From Bordetella parapertussis (lineage in GTDB: Bacteria; Pseudomonadota; Gammaproteobacteria; Burkholderiales; Burkholderiaceae): DNA of 5,538 nt. The translations under genes were made by a program, and so were the position numbers. Below are positions 5,487 to 5,538 of this stretch, in pieces (position 1 is the first letter of the stretch; each line of letters begins with the position of its first letter). The stretch spans positions 1 to 5,538 of the forward strand of contig CAMDLJ010000186.1 in assembly GCA_945901665.1 (NCBI GenBank). Direction: 5' to 3'. The notes under the pieces were generated by a model. That model did not search any database, had not been told where the DNA came from, and worked only from the letters and a program-made list of their open reading frames with translations.

Positions 5487-5538
5487 TCAGCCAACAAGGC
5501 GTGATTGGATTTGACAGGAATGACTTACCCAAGCGTGG

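Noticed and set aside
5432..5538. Open frame from TTG 5432 (SKRSSGRSAG...) overlapping the yqhA stop, and an ATG at 5520 (MTYPSV)
   Set aside because: The first has no good ribosome binding site and runs through the GC hairpin; a stop-free stretch of 35 codons is not rare here. The second has its GGA too close to the ATG and only six codons in view.
5407..5538. Minus-strand open frame ending at the TAA complement near 5407, possibly the end of a convergent gene
   Set aside because: It overlaps the yqhA tail, has no recognisable motif in its 40 or so codons, and cannot be supported without sequence beyond 5538.

Overview
This window looks like the chromosome of a betaproteobacterium of the order Burkholderiales, most likely the family Comamonadaceae (Limnohabitans/Rhodoferax/Polaromonas-like). 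The grounds are the moderately GC-rich coding sequence, the protein sequences, and a gene order I recognise from that family: acetolactate synthase divergent from a sigma factor, then DUF3619, DUF3106, RDD and LOG-family genes. The genus is inference from memory, not from a search.

Layout. Positions 1-1019 (minus strand) hold the N-terminal 339 codons of the acetolactate synthase catalytic subunit, which starts branched-chain amino acid synthesis; the gene runs off the left edge. Positions 1020-1290 are a divergent control region. It carries two mirror-image extended -10 promoters within a perfect 10-bp inverted repeat, a GGAACTT motif resembling RpoE-type -35 elements, and a leader of about 140 nt for the ilv gene. 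Positions 1291-3479 (plus) are a tight four-gene cluster: an ECF-like sigma-70 factor with a TTG start, a single-pass membrane protein (DUF3619), a secreted helical-repeat protein (DUF3106) and a four-helix RDD membrane protein. They are joined by ATGA overlaps or a 4-nt gap, so they are very probably co-transcribed. A LOG-family nucleoside-monophosphate phosphoribohydrolase (3502-4089) follows 22 nt later and may belong to the same transcript.

Positions 4090-5435 differ in feel. Sampled lines are AT-richer, and there are two separate membrane-protein genes with intergenic gaps of about 80 nt: a DedA/VTT-type protein (4169-4780) and a YqhA/UPF0114 protein (4863-5435). The last 103 bases hold a strong GC-rich hairpin and no gene I can support.

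The most interesting candidate system is the sigma factor / DUF3619 / DUF3106 cluster. The order cytoplasmic sigma factor, single-span membrane protein with a basic cytoplasmic N-terminus and acidic periplasmic tail, then secreted protein is that of a sigma / anti-sigma / periplasmic sensor module. The individual domain families are known by name, but their joint function is, to my knowledge, not established.
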